Source: Anastrepha obliqua
Taxonomy: Eukaryota > Arthropoda > Insecta > Diptera > Tephritidae
NCBI RefSeq assembly: GCF_027943255.1
Contig: NC_072896.1
Coordinates: 34,684,501 to 34,748,500, forward strand
Reading direction: 5' to 3'
Length of the DNA stretch: 64,000 nt
The notes beneath the pieces are model-generated. The model was not told where the DNA came from. It saw nothing but the letters and a program-made list of their open reading frames with translations, and searched no databases. This document shows positions 52,351 to 64,000 of the stretch, piece after piece; position 1 is the first letter of the stretch, and each line of letters opens with the position of its first letter. The position numbers were made by a program, and so were the translations under genes.

Positions 52351-54878
52351 TATCAGTATCCATTTGATGTCCAAAATTTTTCTTTTGCTTGTTTGAAACA
52401 TTTTTTTTTTTTACTTTTGTTATAATTTTCTGTAAGACTCTTAATATTTGATTTGAGAAAACACATTTACTTTTTTTGGGATTATAAAAATTATCTTCTC
52501 TGCAAATGGCCACCGCAATAGATTGGCTGCTAAACGAGACAGTTTCTTTGCGATTGTTTTTGTTTCTGGTTGTTAATTTTTCTTCATTATTTTCTCCAAT
52601 ATATGGATCATCAATCGAACTGTTTGAAGTAATCGCTGTGGACGATATTATATTTGCTTATATATTTGCCTCATAATTCTTTGCTGGATTACCATTCAGT
52701 ACTTTTTGCACTTTAAAATTCTTTGGGATAGACTTTTGATATATTTTATTATTTGATATATTTTAGTAAGCCAATGTAGTTAAAAAATATTGTATTTCTG
52801 TACTCTGTAAATGTACTTCCTCTACTCTGAAATGGCATTGATCATCCTGGAGTTCGAAGGGCTACTGAGGTACTTAGCAGTGAATCATAATCTCGCTATC
52901 GAGTGCACATAGGTCCTTTGTTTTTTTTTTTTTTGTTTTTTTGCTTGTTGGCTGTTATTCTTGCGACATTCATTTAATACACTGGGTTGAATTCCTTGCC
53001 GACAAAACACTAAAAAAAGTGCGTGTAGCGTAGTACACATAACATAAGTGAAACTTTCAAGGTAGACAAAGAAAGAGGGACCCGAGAGAGAGAGAGAGAG
53101 AGGAAGAATATATATATAAATAAATTCACAACATTTGCATAGAATACAAATAAGCAAAATTTACAAATAAATTCTCCTTCATCGCTCGTCATATTGACAA
53201 CTCACACTTTTACGATAGATAGTTGCATTGTGTGCGGACAGGCCACTAACGATACGACCCGTGTGCGGAGACCCTAACTGCGTTAATTCCTAAACATTCT
53301 TCAAATTGAATCTGCCTTGTGAATACCTAGCAGCGACGTTGAAATAAAATTTGCTTTGGCATTAGTGTCATGCTTTTACCTAATAGCACTGCTTACATAC
53401 TATTCACAATAGAGCAAGCGCATCCAACTTTGCACTAAATATCAATCGGCTTTTTTTTTACAGACGTACACGGGGACAAATTTGTTTCTTTTTCGTAATA
53501 TTTGAACGTAAATTAGTTAAAAAATTCTTAATTTACGAATTATCGAGGAAAAAAAGAAATACGGTACGCAACGACTATGGATCTGAGCTTGGACGAAATA
53601 ATTAAAACCAAAAAGATTGCTCTACCATCAGCAAGTCCCTGTATTCAAGTCTGAGCAATCTGAAATCTTTTGGGTAACGCTTTTCATTCATTGCAGCAAC
53701 AATTCAAAAAACCCACGTAAAGGACTAACATTGCGAAAACCTTAAATAAGAGGATATTTAAACAGAGCGTTGTAACTGATGCCCGTAATAAAATAATACA
53801 AAATATAAACTGTCAAATATCAGACGGTCAACAGTAAATAATCAACCGAAAATGGATGGATTTATGATGGTAAACTACTATAAAATATATAAGTATAGCT
53901 CTCTCACCCTCATTTTCCTCTGCGTTATATCTTTTTTCTCTCTCGAGGAACGAAAATGCCCAAAACGTTGCATGACCTTGAAATTTTACTCTCCATTCTC
54001 GCTACTCCAACGACGCCTAAGAAATTTCATTTCAAAAACAGTTTGAAATATCGCAGCAACGCATTATTTCCAATAAACTTTAAATGCAGTACTTTTTTCT
54101 CCATATTCCATCATAAATATTAAAAGTCCCAAAAAAATATTTTGAAGCGTAATACTTGTTTTGAAGAATCGCATACAATTATTTATTTCACTTTTAAAAT
54201 TCAAGCTGAGAGTTCTAGAAACGCACATAAATGATAAGATTTGTGGCCGCTTAATTCTTTTAGGAACGCATGACAAGTTAATGGGTTTCATTATAAATTA
54301 CTTTTGTCACAGCAGTAGAGATGAAATGAGGGTGGAAGTCGTCGAGGACAACACTGGCCACTGCCTTGCTCTGGTAAAAAGCAGCATCGCTGTCATAGGC
54401 AGTAGTTTGTTGAATGCTTAGCAGACTTCAAATCAATAGAGACTCGAAGTTTCCAGCATTTCTTAAAATAACAGGACCAGAGCCGGCTCACGTGGCAGCA
54501 GGATGGAACGTTTGGTCTCCATGAAGGGCGGCAGCCACTATAACTTAAGGTGCACTTTAAATTTACGTATAGCTTATCGGTAGGTTAGTTAAGCTTTATT
54601 GGTTAATTATGCTCACTTTATGCGTTAGATTAGAAAGGAAAGCTCACTACGAAAAATATTTTATTTCAATTTTCATTTGCGAGTAGTTATAGTCACCATA
54701 AAGTATTCTTTACAGTTGGCTACAGCTGTTTCTAAAACATTTTATTTAAATTACTGTTGAAACAAACGTTAACTAACTTCAGATCGTATTATATTTTCAC
54801 GAAGTTTGAAATCGATAAGTAATTCAAGTAAAGAACCAGTAGTTACGCTTCAGCAGAGATATGTTTGGCAGAATAATA
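52351..54878. other. unassigned region with simple repeats
   Basis: AT-rich. Poly(T) lies at 52920-52940 and (GA)n at 53083-53101. Small frames at 52885-53192 and 53852-54421 have no recognised domain. Confidence 0.4.
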
Positions 54879-55258
54879 AAGGGTGGTTAAATTTCAAGAG
54901 CCGATGTTGAATGTGAACCACGCCTAAACTTCAACGACACCGTTGCACTTCTTTCTTTGGGGTTATGGGAAAGAAAAGGTGTACATTGAAAAGCCAGCAA
55001 CAATTCAAAAGCTAAAGAATGAGATAATTCGGTACATTAATGGCATAGAACCTCAATTATGCCTCGGCATCATCGAAAATTTGGACCATCGGATGGAGGT
55101 GCGCCGCCGAGGCCTCGGCGGGCATTTGGCCAATATTTTGTTTCATACGTAATTGAGCCATACGAATATTATCATAATAAAGAGAAATGACAATGATTTC
55201 TTAAAAAAATTGTATTTTATTCAAAATCAACACCGGCCCTTGAAACTTAACTACCCTT
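54879..55258 (+). mobile_element. internally deleted copy, family aagggtggttaa
   Basis: 380 bp between TA dinucleotides (54877-54878, 55259-55260). It keeps the 5' repeat, jumps to the C-terminal transposase end (FLWGYGKEKVYIEKPATIQK, RRRGLGGHLANILFHT) and the 3' repeat. The deletion removes all catalytic residues. Confidence 0.87.
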
Positions 55259-55260
55259 TA

Positions 55261-57884
55261 TAAGAATAATCGATAATTTACTTTAAAACTTGTTGCACAT
55301 TTTACGCACTCTTGCTGGTATTCAATCAAAAATTGGTTTCAGATTTTTCCTACTGGGATATATGGGTGTGGCTATACGCGTTTATTTAACCTTTCCCCCA
55401 ATTCAGAGTACATAGATATTCGTCTACACTTATGCTCATAAAATTAAGTTCCTTTATCTTTTCAAAATATTCGGAATGTTTTTCATGCTAAGTTTTTGCG
55501 TTCTGTTTTTATAAATGTGTGGATTATTTACAACAAAAACTACTTTAATCAAAGAACAAAACTTTGTATAAAATTCACAAAAAATGATCTATATAAAACA
55601 AATTTCAAAAAAATTTTCAACTTTTAAGTTGGAATCTTTTGACATTTTTTAGGTATTCAGTCTTGTATCCCATTAAATTTTGGTGTAATAAGCGGCAAAT
55701 TTCAGGCCGACAATTTTCTGATTTTGAACAATTTTTTTTGCATGCGATGTTGTCAATTTTCCGCCACATAAAGCATTTGTTCGGAACTCTTTTCCCGTAT
55801 ATGGAAGATAATACGCAAAATCATATGCAAAAAAATTGTCAAAAATCACCGCAATTTTTGAGTCACTTTATTGTAATAAAATAGAATGAACTACAAGATT
55901 GCATATCCAGAATTTTTCTAAAAATTCTAATTAAAATTTGACAAATTTGATAATAATTTTTTGATTTTTTTTGAATTTTTTTTGAATTTAGTGCATTGCC
56001 GGGAAATTTTTTTTAGGGTTTTTGTTAGGCAATGAACTGTATTTTTATAAAAAATGAACGAAAAAAATTAGCAAAAAATTATTTCAAATATTGTAAAATG
56101 ATAAAGTGGGTTAATTAAGCGAGCACTAGTGTAGTTATAGGTGCGCTTTCCAGGTGTCAGGTTGAAACGGATTTTATAAATGTTTTACTTACATTTACCG
56201 CAACGTTTGCTGTTTTTTTTTTTTTTTTTTGTTTGCGGTCTCCATTCAACTTCTTCTCGGTTTCGTGTGCTGCCCAAAAGTCAGACGACGCGGCATATCG
56301 CAGCACTTTTTAATGACGACCTCCACATGAGCAATGACAAAAGCATTAAAATTGAAAGGTCGTTGCAAAAGGAAAAAATAAAGACCATGCGAAAACTTTC
56401 TCACTTATAAACTGCTAAAAAACTGCATAAATAAAGACCCATACAAAGTAATCGCTTATGTGCGCCTAAAAGCGTGCGTGCATTTATTTCTTTCAACAAC
56501 TACAAACCCACGTACGTGAATTTTCTGCCACCGAAGGCAGCCGCGTGTGTGTAGTTTACTTGTTAGTGTGTGCAATGACTTTGTAGCGTAGCTGCGGGCT
56601 CTTTTCTTCTATTCGAGTTTTCTGTACTTCAATATGGTTAACTGGCGCGGAAATTGAAATTTTATTGCAATGTTTTTGAGAAAAAGTTTTTATTTATTTA
56701 TATTTTCTTGTCGGGCGACGAAGTGATTATACGCATCAAAAGCTGCTTATTTTGCCTCGGTCTTTTTTTTTTTTTGTTTGTTGTCATACGCTTGCGGGAA
56801 TTTGTGCTAGTAAATTTTGCATTTTGTCTTTGTGTAATGCAAACTCACACACACACGCACTTTTCACTCACCTGCAGCGTGGCTCAGTCGCCCTTTAAGT
56901 ATTTCTAAGGGACCATTTGTTATCTAGAAAAATTTATTGCAATGTTGTCGCGTCAGTGTTACTTGATTTTTGTTGGCTGGGTCTGGAGTTAAGGGGTTGA
57001 TTAGGTGTAGAAGTTTTGTTAGTCGTTTTTTGTGAGAATTTTTCATCACTAGAAACTTTAGTATTTATTAAGAAATATTATATTTATATTTAATAGAAAT
57101 CGAGATGTATGAGATTAACAGTTCGACTCTGCGCGCTTGATAAGTTCATCATATTTACCCAGTGCTTATTATATACCCTCCAGCCACCAATCGCTCACAT
57201 TTTTTGTTACTAAATACCCCTCAATTGGTTTTTTTATTCGACATTTTTCCTGCTTCTAATAAAAATATAAACTACGCTGCTGGAGCAAGTAGCAATGAAT
57301 TTCTTTCTCATGCAACAAACTAAGCTTTTTGCTTAACATTTTATATTCCGAGCAGATCGCTGTTACTTTCAAAGGACTTACGAAATGTTAAGCCAAACGC
57401 AAATGGTTAAAAAAAAGGCTTGGACATTCATGGTAGGAATTTACGAGAAATATTTTCCTGAAATATTTTCGACTAGCTCTCTCGAAATAAGATCAGGCTG
57501 ACCCTTTTTTGGTGAATTTTCAAAAACGATGCTTTCGTAAGGTCGCTAGAGGGTTAAAATGTTTTGGAAATATATTGCTCGTAAAGTTTGACTATAGGTC
57601 TTCTTAGACCAAATCTGCATGAAAATATCGTAAAAGACTGAAAAACCCAAAAGAGCACAAATTTCACCAGAAGGTCGTTTCTCATTCTATGAAAACGTGA
57701 AATGAAACGTTGTTTCCCATTTTCATTACACTTTCAATTTGCGAGCCGTGAAAAAATGAAAAAAGTCAAAATGTTTCCATATGAAAACTTTTTTTCACTG
57801 ACAATTTTGAATGAAAAATGGAGGAGATCCATTGCAAGCGTACAAGTGCAAGTATACATCTTTTGATGACCACCTCCATGGCAT
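55261..57884. other. unassigned AT-rich region
   Basis: No gene recognised. Poly(T) runs near 56213-56230 and 56766-56776 and a short (CA)n run at 56846-56856. Confidence 0.4.
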
Positions 57885-57995
57885 TTTGCTATACTACCAG
57901 TATCATTGCAACGAGTCAGGGTGCGATAAACAAAAACTTTATTTACTTAAAGGTGTTCGAGCTCACGAACATTCGCTGGTTGTGATTTCCTAGCG
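57885..57995 (-). mobile_element. Tc1-like N-terminal fragment
   Basis: acgagtcagggtgcgataa through aaggtgttcgagctcacgaa and cattcgctggttgtgatttc matches 14170-14260, the helix-turn-helix part of the degraded Tc1-like element there. Confidence 0.6.
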
Positions 57996-58600
57996 AAATA
58001 AAATGCAATAACACTTTTACGTTTGAAATCCATTACTGATTTTCTTTTTCCGCGCTTACTTTCGGCAAAATGTCTCCGCGCGCTTGTAAACAATACTCTG
58101 GACTGCTGTTTAGCCAACTAACAGATATCTGATGTCCGTGCATTAGCCGCGCGAGCGGTCTGAAGTCGGTTACACTTCGAGTGTCGGACCCTGTAGTAAG
58201 CAAATTACTGTAGGAAAATTTTAGAACTTTACAAGCCAAATGTAGGCACTCTACATTCGATTGGATGATTGGTTTTGCATGCCTGCCTCAGTACATAAAA
58301 TTCTATACTAAGGAGCTGCAGTAGTTGGACATTTCGAAATCTTAACAGATGAAGCGCAAGAGACACGGAATAAAGATTTGAAAATGTTTCGAGAATTTCA
58401 TATTCGTAAATGCAGCAGAAAACTGACCACTGTGGACTTAATAAACAAATTGTTGATTTCCTCTGATCCATATGTCCCTACTTTAAGACAAACGTTCCAC
58501 AAAAAAAACCACAAAAAATATCGATGAACGAGGAAGCAATTAATCTACTAATATAACTTTTTATATAATATATAAGTAATTTAATTGTATTTATATATAT

Positions 58601-59120
58601 AAAGGGTTGGCAATATTTGACGGACCCATCTGGCAACCCTGTATCTTTTGACAGAGACGTCAGATTGCTTAATGACATACCGTGTTGGAAGCGTCGGTCC
58701 AAGCAGATTTTTACCATGGAACAGTACATGCCACGCGAGTCATCCCAAATTATTGAAATTTACATTCAACAAAAGAAGTCAATTGTGAAAACTCAATGTG
58801 CGTGTAAAATATTAAATAATGTGAAAAGTGCGCCTTCAAAGAACACCATTAAACGTTTGTACGAAAGGTTTTCGGCTGGTGATGCTCTTTCTAATCCAAA
58901 GAGGCCAAATCAAAACCGACCAAGGTGTCGCCAAGGACATCCCAAAATCGCAGTTCTCAGCAGTTGGGCATTGCTCGGACCACTTTACAACGATTTATCC
59001 GCATTGATTTGCATTTATTCCCGTATAAGATTCAATTGACGCAAAGTTTGTTGCCTGCGGACAAGCCTCGTCGATTGGAATGGGCTCAAAGAGTCATCGA
59101 AATCCATCGGGTCTGTCGAA
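58601..59120 (+). mobile_element. Tc1/mariner-related element, 5' half
   Basis: Starts aagggttggcaatatttgac. Transposase N-terminus: MEQYMPRESSQIIEIYIQQK, CACKILNNVK, NTIKRLYERFSAGDAL, then a frameshift into SQQLGIARTTLQRF, LHLFPYKIQLTQSLLPADKP and EWAQRVIEI. This is the paired helix-turn-helix of the group; it breaks off before the catalytic core. Confidence 0.78.
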
Positions 59121-59174
59121 TATGGGTAGCCCTCTAAATTATATAAAAGTATTATTAAATTATTTAAATTATTG

Positions 59175-60760
59175 AGTAGGCGAATAAGTTTGCGTCCTTT
59201 CTCAGCCAAAGTTACGAATTATCAGTTTGTCATGTCTTCCGTCCCATTCCAGCCGCTTTTCTTTGAGATCACAGAGCCCAATTCAAACGCATTAGTTGCA
59301 ACCGGTAACGATCGCCAGTGATGTTTTCAGGTTATATAAGGAGTTTATAATAGATAACACCTTGCTGAGCTCACCACATGCACAACATAACTTTTGAAGC
59401 ATGAATTTTTTTGTTCGCTGTCGATGGACCTGCTTCACCTGGTTGGCTCCAACATTTTCATAAAAGCTCCGTTTTTCATCGCCAATGACGATGCGATGCA
59501 GAAAACTTTTTCTTTTTTACCATTCAAGAAGCATCTCACACGTCAACAAACGTCTCTCGATATCCCTCTATGTCTCCTTCAATTTAAGTGGCACCCAGTT
59601 ACCTGCTTTCTGGACCATTCCCATCGCGTACAAACGTCTGCCGACGGTTGATCTGCTAAGATCCAACTTTTTATACACATCGTCAAAGGTTCGACATGCG
59701 TCTTCATCCAATATTTGTTGTGGTTGAGTATCTTCGATTTTTTTTGGTGTCCTTTCGCTCGTTTGATCTTTGCCTTTCACGTCGAAATCGCCACTTTGGA
59801 AGCGTCGATATTGCCACTCTTTACAAGTTGTAAAGGGTGGTTAAGTTTTAAGGGCCGGTGCTGATTTTAAATAAAATACAATTTTTTTAAGAAATTATTG
59901 TCATTTCTTTTTATTATTATAATACTGATATAGCTCAATTACGCAGGGAACAAAATATTGGCCAAATGGCCACCGCGGTCTCGGCGGCACTCCGCTGGTC
60001 CAAAGTTTCGATGACGCTGAGGCATAATTGAATCGAATTATCTCATCCTTTAGCTCTTAAATTGTTGCTGGCTTATCGACGTACACCTTTTCTCTCAAAT
60101 AATCCCAAAGAAAAAGTCCAACGGTGTCAAAGCACATGATATTGGCGGCCAATTGGCATCACCGCGACGTGAAATTAGTCGGCCATCAAATTTTTCGCGC
60201 CAAAGAGCCATTGTTTCGTTAGCTGTGTGACAAGTGGCACCGTCCTGTTGAAACCACATATCGTCCACATCCATATCTTCCAATTCGGGCCATACAAAGT
60301 TCGTTCTCATCTCACGATAGCGAGGACTATTCATAGTAACATCCTGACCGGCCTCATTTTGGAAAAAATACGGCCCAATGATGCCGGCGGCCCATAAACC
60401 GCAGCAAACAGTCACTCTTTGTGGGTGCATTCGTTTTTCGGCAATCACTCTTGCATTATCATTCGCCCAAATGCGGCAATTCTGCTTATTGACGAATCCA
60501 TGGTTTTCTTCACGAAGTGCATTTTGATTTGTACGCCCGTTTTCGTAATAAGCCTGAATAACTTTAACGCGTTGCTTGATTGTGTATCTTTCCATGGTTC
60601 AAATAGAATTAGTTCAAAATTGAAAAATATTAAATGAAATGCAGAAAAAGATTCGACGTTTATGTGTGGTTTACATCCGTGATCGGCCCTTAAAATTTAA
60701 CCACTATTTATAACTTGCAGCAAATGCTGTTCTTCGGGACGAACGTAGAGATTTTTGACG
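59175..60760 (-). mobile_element. mariner (same family as CAP-intron mariner), split
   Basis: The left end gcgaataagtttgcgtcc is the terminal repeat. On the minus strand DEDACRTFDDVYKKLDLSRS, LYAMGMVQKAGNWVPLKLKE and a broken continuation match 18138-18330; the C-terminal half is deleted, joining at about 59220. The 5' side is interrupted by the 59833-60708 element. Sequence to about 60760 is probably its remainder but is not certain. Confidence 0.72.
59833..60708 (-). mobile_element. Tc1/mariner-related element, family aagggtggttaa
   Basis: 876 bp between TA dinucleotides (59831-59832, 60709-60710), ends aagggtggttaagttttaag and taaaatttaaccactatt. The minus-strand frame 60595-60095 joins MERYTIKQRVKVIQAYYENG directly to GFVNKQNCRIW, so most of the DNA-binding domain is deleted. 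The core keeps VTVCCGLWAAGIIGPYFF, DDMWFQQDGATCHTANETM and LTPLDFFF before shifting. Long open frame for the family, but not complete. Confidence 0.87.
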
Positions 60761-60885
60761 TCACATAAAAAGAGATTTTTATTCTTCAAACGAATGTCAA
60801 CTACTGCCATCGAAACCTCACATATACACCTTCAAATCACCATCGTTACGTTTGTAAAGCGTAATGGCTAATCTCCGATTGTATT

Positions 60886-61035
60886 ACTACCATGGGAAAA
60901 TTCCTCACAAAACACCTTCTACCGTGCGAAGACAGCAGTAGGTCCCTTCATTTGTGGAAAAAAATATCAAGCTGCACACCGCAAATAAAAGGTGGAGCTC
61001 GGCCAAACACCCAAAAGGTTGTAAGTACCAATTGT
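60886..61035 (+). repeat. SINE 3' body fragment
   Basis: cttcatttgtggaaaaaaat, agctgcacaccgcaaataaa and gagctcggccaaacacccaa match the SINE end. The head is missing. Confidence 0.7.
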
Positions 61036-62339
61036 TAGTAAGTAATATTATTCCACATACTCGTATATTCATTCTCCTCCACCCGACCTACAAACAAATT
61101 CACTTCTTCCTTATGGATGAAAAATATGTTTCCCTATTTAATTTTCTTTTCATTTCATTTTTTCTTATCGAATATGTGATGTACACTTTCGCAAATTAAA
61201 TTCACTTAATCTTGCACCATTTTTCCAATATTGGTGGTACTACCACAAAAACAATTTTCCCGATGCTTATTTTTCAAGTTCCGTTTCTCCATCCCTGCAA
61301 GATGAAGCTACTTTAACACAATCAAAAGCAGACGCCAAACAGTAACAACTCAACTTTATTGCAATATCAACAGCATTATCAGCTTCAATAGCAACAATTC
61401 CAGCAACAACAATCATCATTCTACGTACGTTTGTGTGTATTTATGTGTCCGTAGTCTAGGCAATGCATTTCACGAAAATCAAAGAAATACACACACACAC
61501 ACACGTACACTCCTGTATAGCTTTTGTACAACTTATTCGTACAGCAAGTCAATTCATAGTCTGTTTCCAATACTTTTTTCTTCCCCTTCCTCTTCCTCTT
61601 CTTCTTCTTTACTCTCCTTAAGATTTTCGCTAATCTCATGCTTGCTTTTGTTATTGTTGTTATTGGCCATGTTATTGCTTGACTCAATTGTTCCCTACTT
61701 TGCAGCCAACTTTTTCATTTTTATTTCTATTTTATGCTTTTTTCACTTTTGTAGCAATGCATGTTTGTGCATTAGTGTGTGTGTGTGTCCGGCTTGTTGT
61801 GCTTATGCATTGTTGCGGTTATCTTTCCACTTGGCGTGTATTGTTAAAAGCATCAAATCAATTTAGCCCCTATGTATCCTTGCATTCAATCACATGTGCG
61901 TACACATGCACACACACACAAGTGCTTGTTTGAAATTTTTCCTGGATAAGGCAACAATTCAAAAAAATAAAAAAAAACGAAAAATGCCATGCAACCCGCA
62001 ATAACGACTAGCTTCAAAATTGCACAGCGATCAGTGATATTTTTGTCTTTTGGTAGTGATAAGAAAAACCAGCTCAAATACGTAAGTACGTTCTTGAAAT
62101 AATCCACTTTGAGTTTAAAGTAATCTAAGTCTAGTTGTCCTTGCAGTGGGTAAAACCATGCCAAGTACTCAGAAAAGCTCATTTGCGTAGCTAAGGAAGT
62201 TTACTTTCTGAAAAGTGTTAATCTTTGTATCTACTTCCAATTGCCTAGGTATGTTTTTCGCTTTCAAATTGATGTGTTTGGCGTTCTAAAAATCGCACTG
62301 ACTTGAAATTTCTCTGAAATATTGTTTAACTTAATTTGA
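61036..62339. other. unassigned region with CA/CT simple repeats
   Basis: (CA)n at 61489-61504, (TCT)n near 61590-61610, (TG)n near 61775-61790. The Ser/Leu-rich frames here are low complexity and not called as genes. Confidence 0.45.
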
Positions 62340-62545
62340 ATTAATTAATAATTGTTGGGTATAGGAACAAGCTCCACCTCCTATTTGTAGTATGCGTCTT
62401 GATGTCGTTCCACATATGCCTGGATTTGCAGTTTTATGTTGCCTCCGAATGGCAGATGTGCTTCTTTTATGAGAAGCTTTTTCATGGCAGAAATACACAC
62501 GGAAATTTACGATTGCCCAACGAGGGACAAATAATATTAGAACCA
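62340..62545 (-). repeat. SINE body fragment
   Basis: Reverse SINE body: atgcgtcttgatgtcgttcc, gcctccgaatggcagatg, tttcatggcagaaatacaca, cccaacgaggg. The head is missing. Confidence 0.72.
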
Positions 62546-62648
62546 AATTTCATACAAATCGAAAAAATATATATACCTGATCATTTATTCCTGTATGGAA
62601 CATGAAACTTCATTAATTAAGAACAGAAACATTTTTTTAATAAAAATA

Positions 62649-63642
62649 TTGGGTTGGGGAAAAAGAAATGTCGTATTTGCGATCGAAATTTGACGCTTTA
62701 TTTAACGTCCTTAGAATTATCCGATTCAAGTCAAATATGCCCCGTTTTGTTCGCAAACTTGTTGCCATTTAGCAGGCAACTTCATTTATCTCCCCAATTC
62801 TGGCCGCTTCTGGTCAATCGTCTGCTTCAAACGGTCAAGTTGCTTACAGTAGAGGACCGAATTAAGGGTCTGGCCATAGTTGAGCAGCTCATAGTGGATA
62901 ATTCCCTTCCAATCCCACCAAACACACAGCAAAACCTTTCTGGCGGTCAATCCGGGCTTGGCGATGGTTTGGGCCGGCTCGCCGCTTCTCGACCACGACC
63001 TTTTTCGCTTGTCGTTGTCGTACATGATCCACTTTTCATCGCGAGTCACCATCCTCTTCAAAAATGAGTCAAGTTCGTTCCGTTTTAGCAGAGAATCGCA
63101 AGCGTTGATTCGGTCCAAGAGATTTTTTTGCGTCAACACGTGTGGAACCCAAACATCCAACGGTTTTGTGGTCTACACCTAGTTCCTGACTAATCGACCG
63201 AATGCTCACATGCCGGTCTCTTTCGATAATTTCAACGATTTTATCAGTCTCTACGTCGATTGGCCTACAAGTACGGGGTGCATCTTCGTCATCTACTGCA
63301 CCAGAATGAAATCGATCGAACCAACGCTGTGCTGTGCGAATCGTTACAGTATCAGGCCCATAAACGTCACAAATTTTTGCCGCCGCCTTCGTTGCATTTT
63401 CACCTCTAAGGTAGTAAAAACGTAAAATATGACGAATTTCTTGCTTGGTGGACTCCATCTTTGACGCGCTATAACTTAAGACTGAAACGTACGATCACAA
63501 CACTGTCAAAGAGACACCTGTAGTACAGATTGTCGTCTTTAAATCGCCGTTTAGTGTGACCTGATGCAATAAGTACAACGCAAGATATGTTTAAATGTCG
63601 CGCTCAATTGACAAAATACGACATTACTTTTCCCCAACCCAA
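62649..63642 (-). mobile_element. mariner, TIR ttgggttggggaaaa, deleted and frameshifted
   Basis: 994 bp, inverted ends ttgggttggggaaaaagaaatgtc-type, TA on both sides (62647-62648, 63643-63644). Transposase starts at ATG 63458: MESTKQEIRHILRFYYLRGE, then a deletion and frameshift near 63120-63180, then VWVPHVLTQKNLLDRIN, VTRDEKWIMYDNDKRKRSWS (first Asp) and CVWWDWKGIIHYELLNYG, to a stop near 62786. The region with the second and third Asp is gone. It resembles the mellifera-type mariners. Confidence 0.9.
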
Positions 63643-63644
63643 TA

Positions 63645-64000
63645 GCTTTTTTTTTTTAATTTGAGGAGCACAAACTTGACTTCAGACCTATGCTCTAGCA
63701 GGCTGTTTCTCATCACGCAGCATCCCAATTTTCCATCAACGATGTAGAAATAAAAAATGTACCCGCCCTAATACAAATGTTGAAAAAATGATTTCAAGGA
63801 GGCTCACTCAAAACCTACTGCCCCTTAGGAAAGCTTTTCTAAGTAGATCTTCCGCCAAAGTGACACCTAGATGTCAGTAGTCAACAATTCCTAAATTTAG
63901 ATGGTAATTTTTTTTCTGTCATCTTTGACGTTTATCGAGTAGACAGTGATAGAAAAACGCCTTAAAATTATTGAACTTTTTATGAAAATGGACGATCTTT
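63645..64000. other. unassigned right edge
   Basis: AT-rich; nothing recognised before the window ends. Confidence 0.4.

Noticed and set aside
52885..53192. Hydrophobic minus-strand frames suggesting a small membrane protein
   Set aside because: They span a (GA)n run and poly(T) and overlap each other in two frames.
61421..61933. Overlapping Ser/Leu/Cys-rich frames on both strands
   Set aside because: Low-complexity (CA)n, (TCT)n and (TG)n sequence; no domain, and overlapping frames cannot all be real.
1..64000. CRISPR array, operon or prokaryotic defence system
   Set aside because: No direct repeats with unique spacers, no Shine-Dalgarno-led gene clusters; the sequence is insect nuclear DNA.

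Overview
This is insect nuclear DNA, almost certainly from a higher (cyclorrhaphan) fly. A tephritid fruit fly is my best guess, not a proven one. The grounds are spliced Ag5r-type CAP genes of fly character, an insect errantivirus, many mariner/Tc1 transposons, jockey-like LINE remnants and a very AT-rich background. No tRNA, rRNA, CRISPR or bacterial-type features were seen. Most open frames in the window belong to transposons or are chance.

Host genes. Only one gene family is recognisable: a tandem pair of CAP/antigen-5-related secreted proteins. Copy A enters from the left edge and only its last exon (1072-1348) is inside. Copy B is complete (exons 16229-16366, 16458-16858, 20857-21133; about 271 aa). 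The duplicated block includes intron sequence carrying the same mariner remnant (1-385 and 17983-20137), so that mariner was there before the duplication. Copy B later gained a 1.1 kb insert built from a three-monomer higher-order tandem repeat.

Main mobile element. Positions 4590-11171 hold a full-length errantivirus (Gypsy-type LTR element with env). It has 373 bp LTRs differing at one base, a CCCG target duplication, open gag, pol and env frames, all catalytic residues in place, and a U UUU UUA slippery heptamer in the correct phase at the gag/pol junction. It inserted recently.

The rest is a layered transposon graveyard: at least ten mariner/Tc1 lineages, all broken; LINE reverse-transcriptase and RNase H remnants; two Helitron protein fragments; about a dozen pieces of one tRNA-derived SINE; and a 1.54 kb DNA transposon with about 360 bp inverted repeats and termini CAC(T/A)GTGCGACA (46531-48068) that I cannot assign. 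Several are nested: Helitron in mariner, repeat element in mariner, SINE in mariner, short-TIR element in mariner (twice), LINE in LINE, and probably the long-TIR element in a LINE. A 540 bp compound hexanucleotide array lies at 25729-26270.

From about 50 kb on the window is mainly non-coding AT-rich sequence with scattered transposon pieces.
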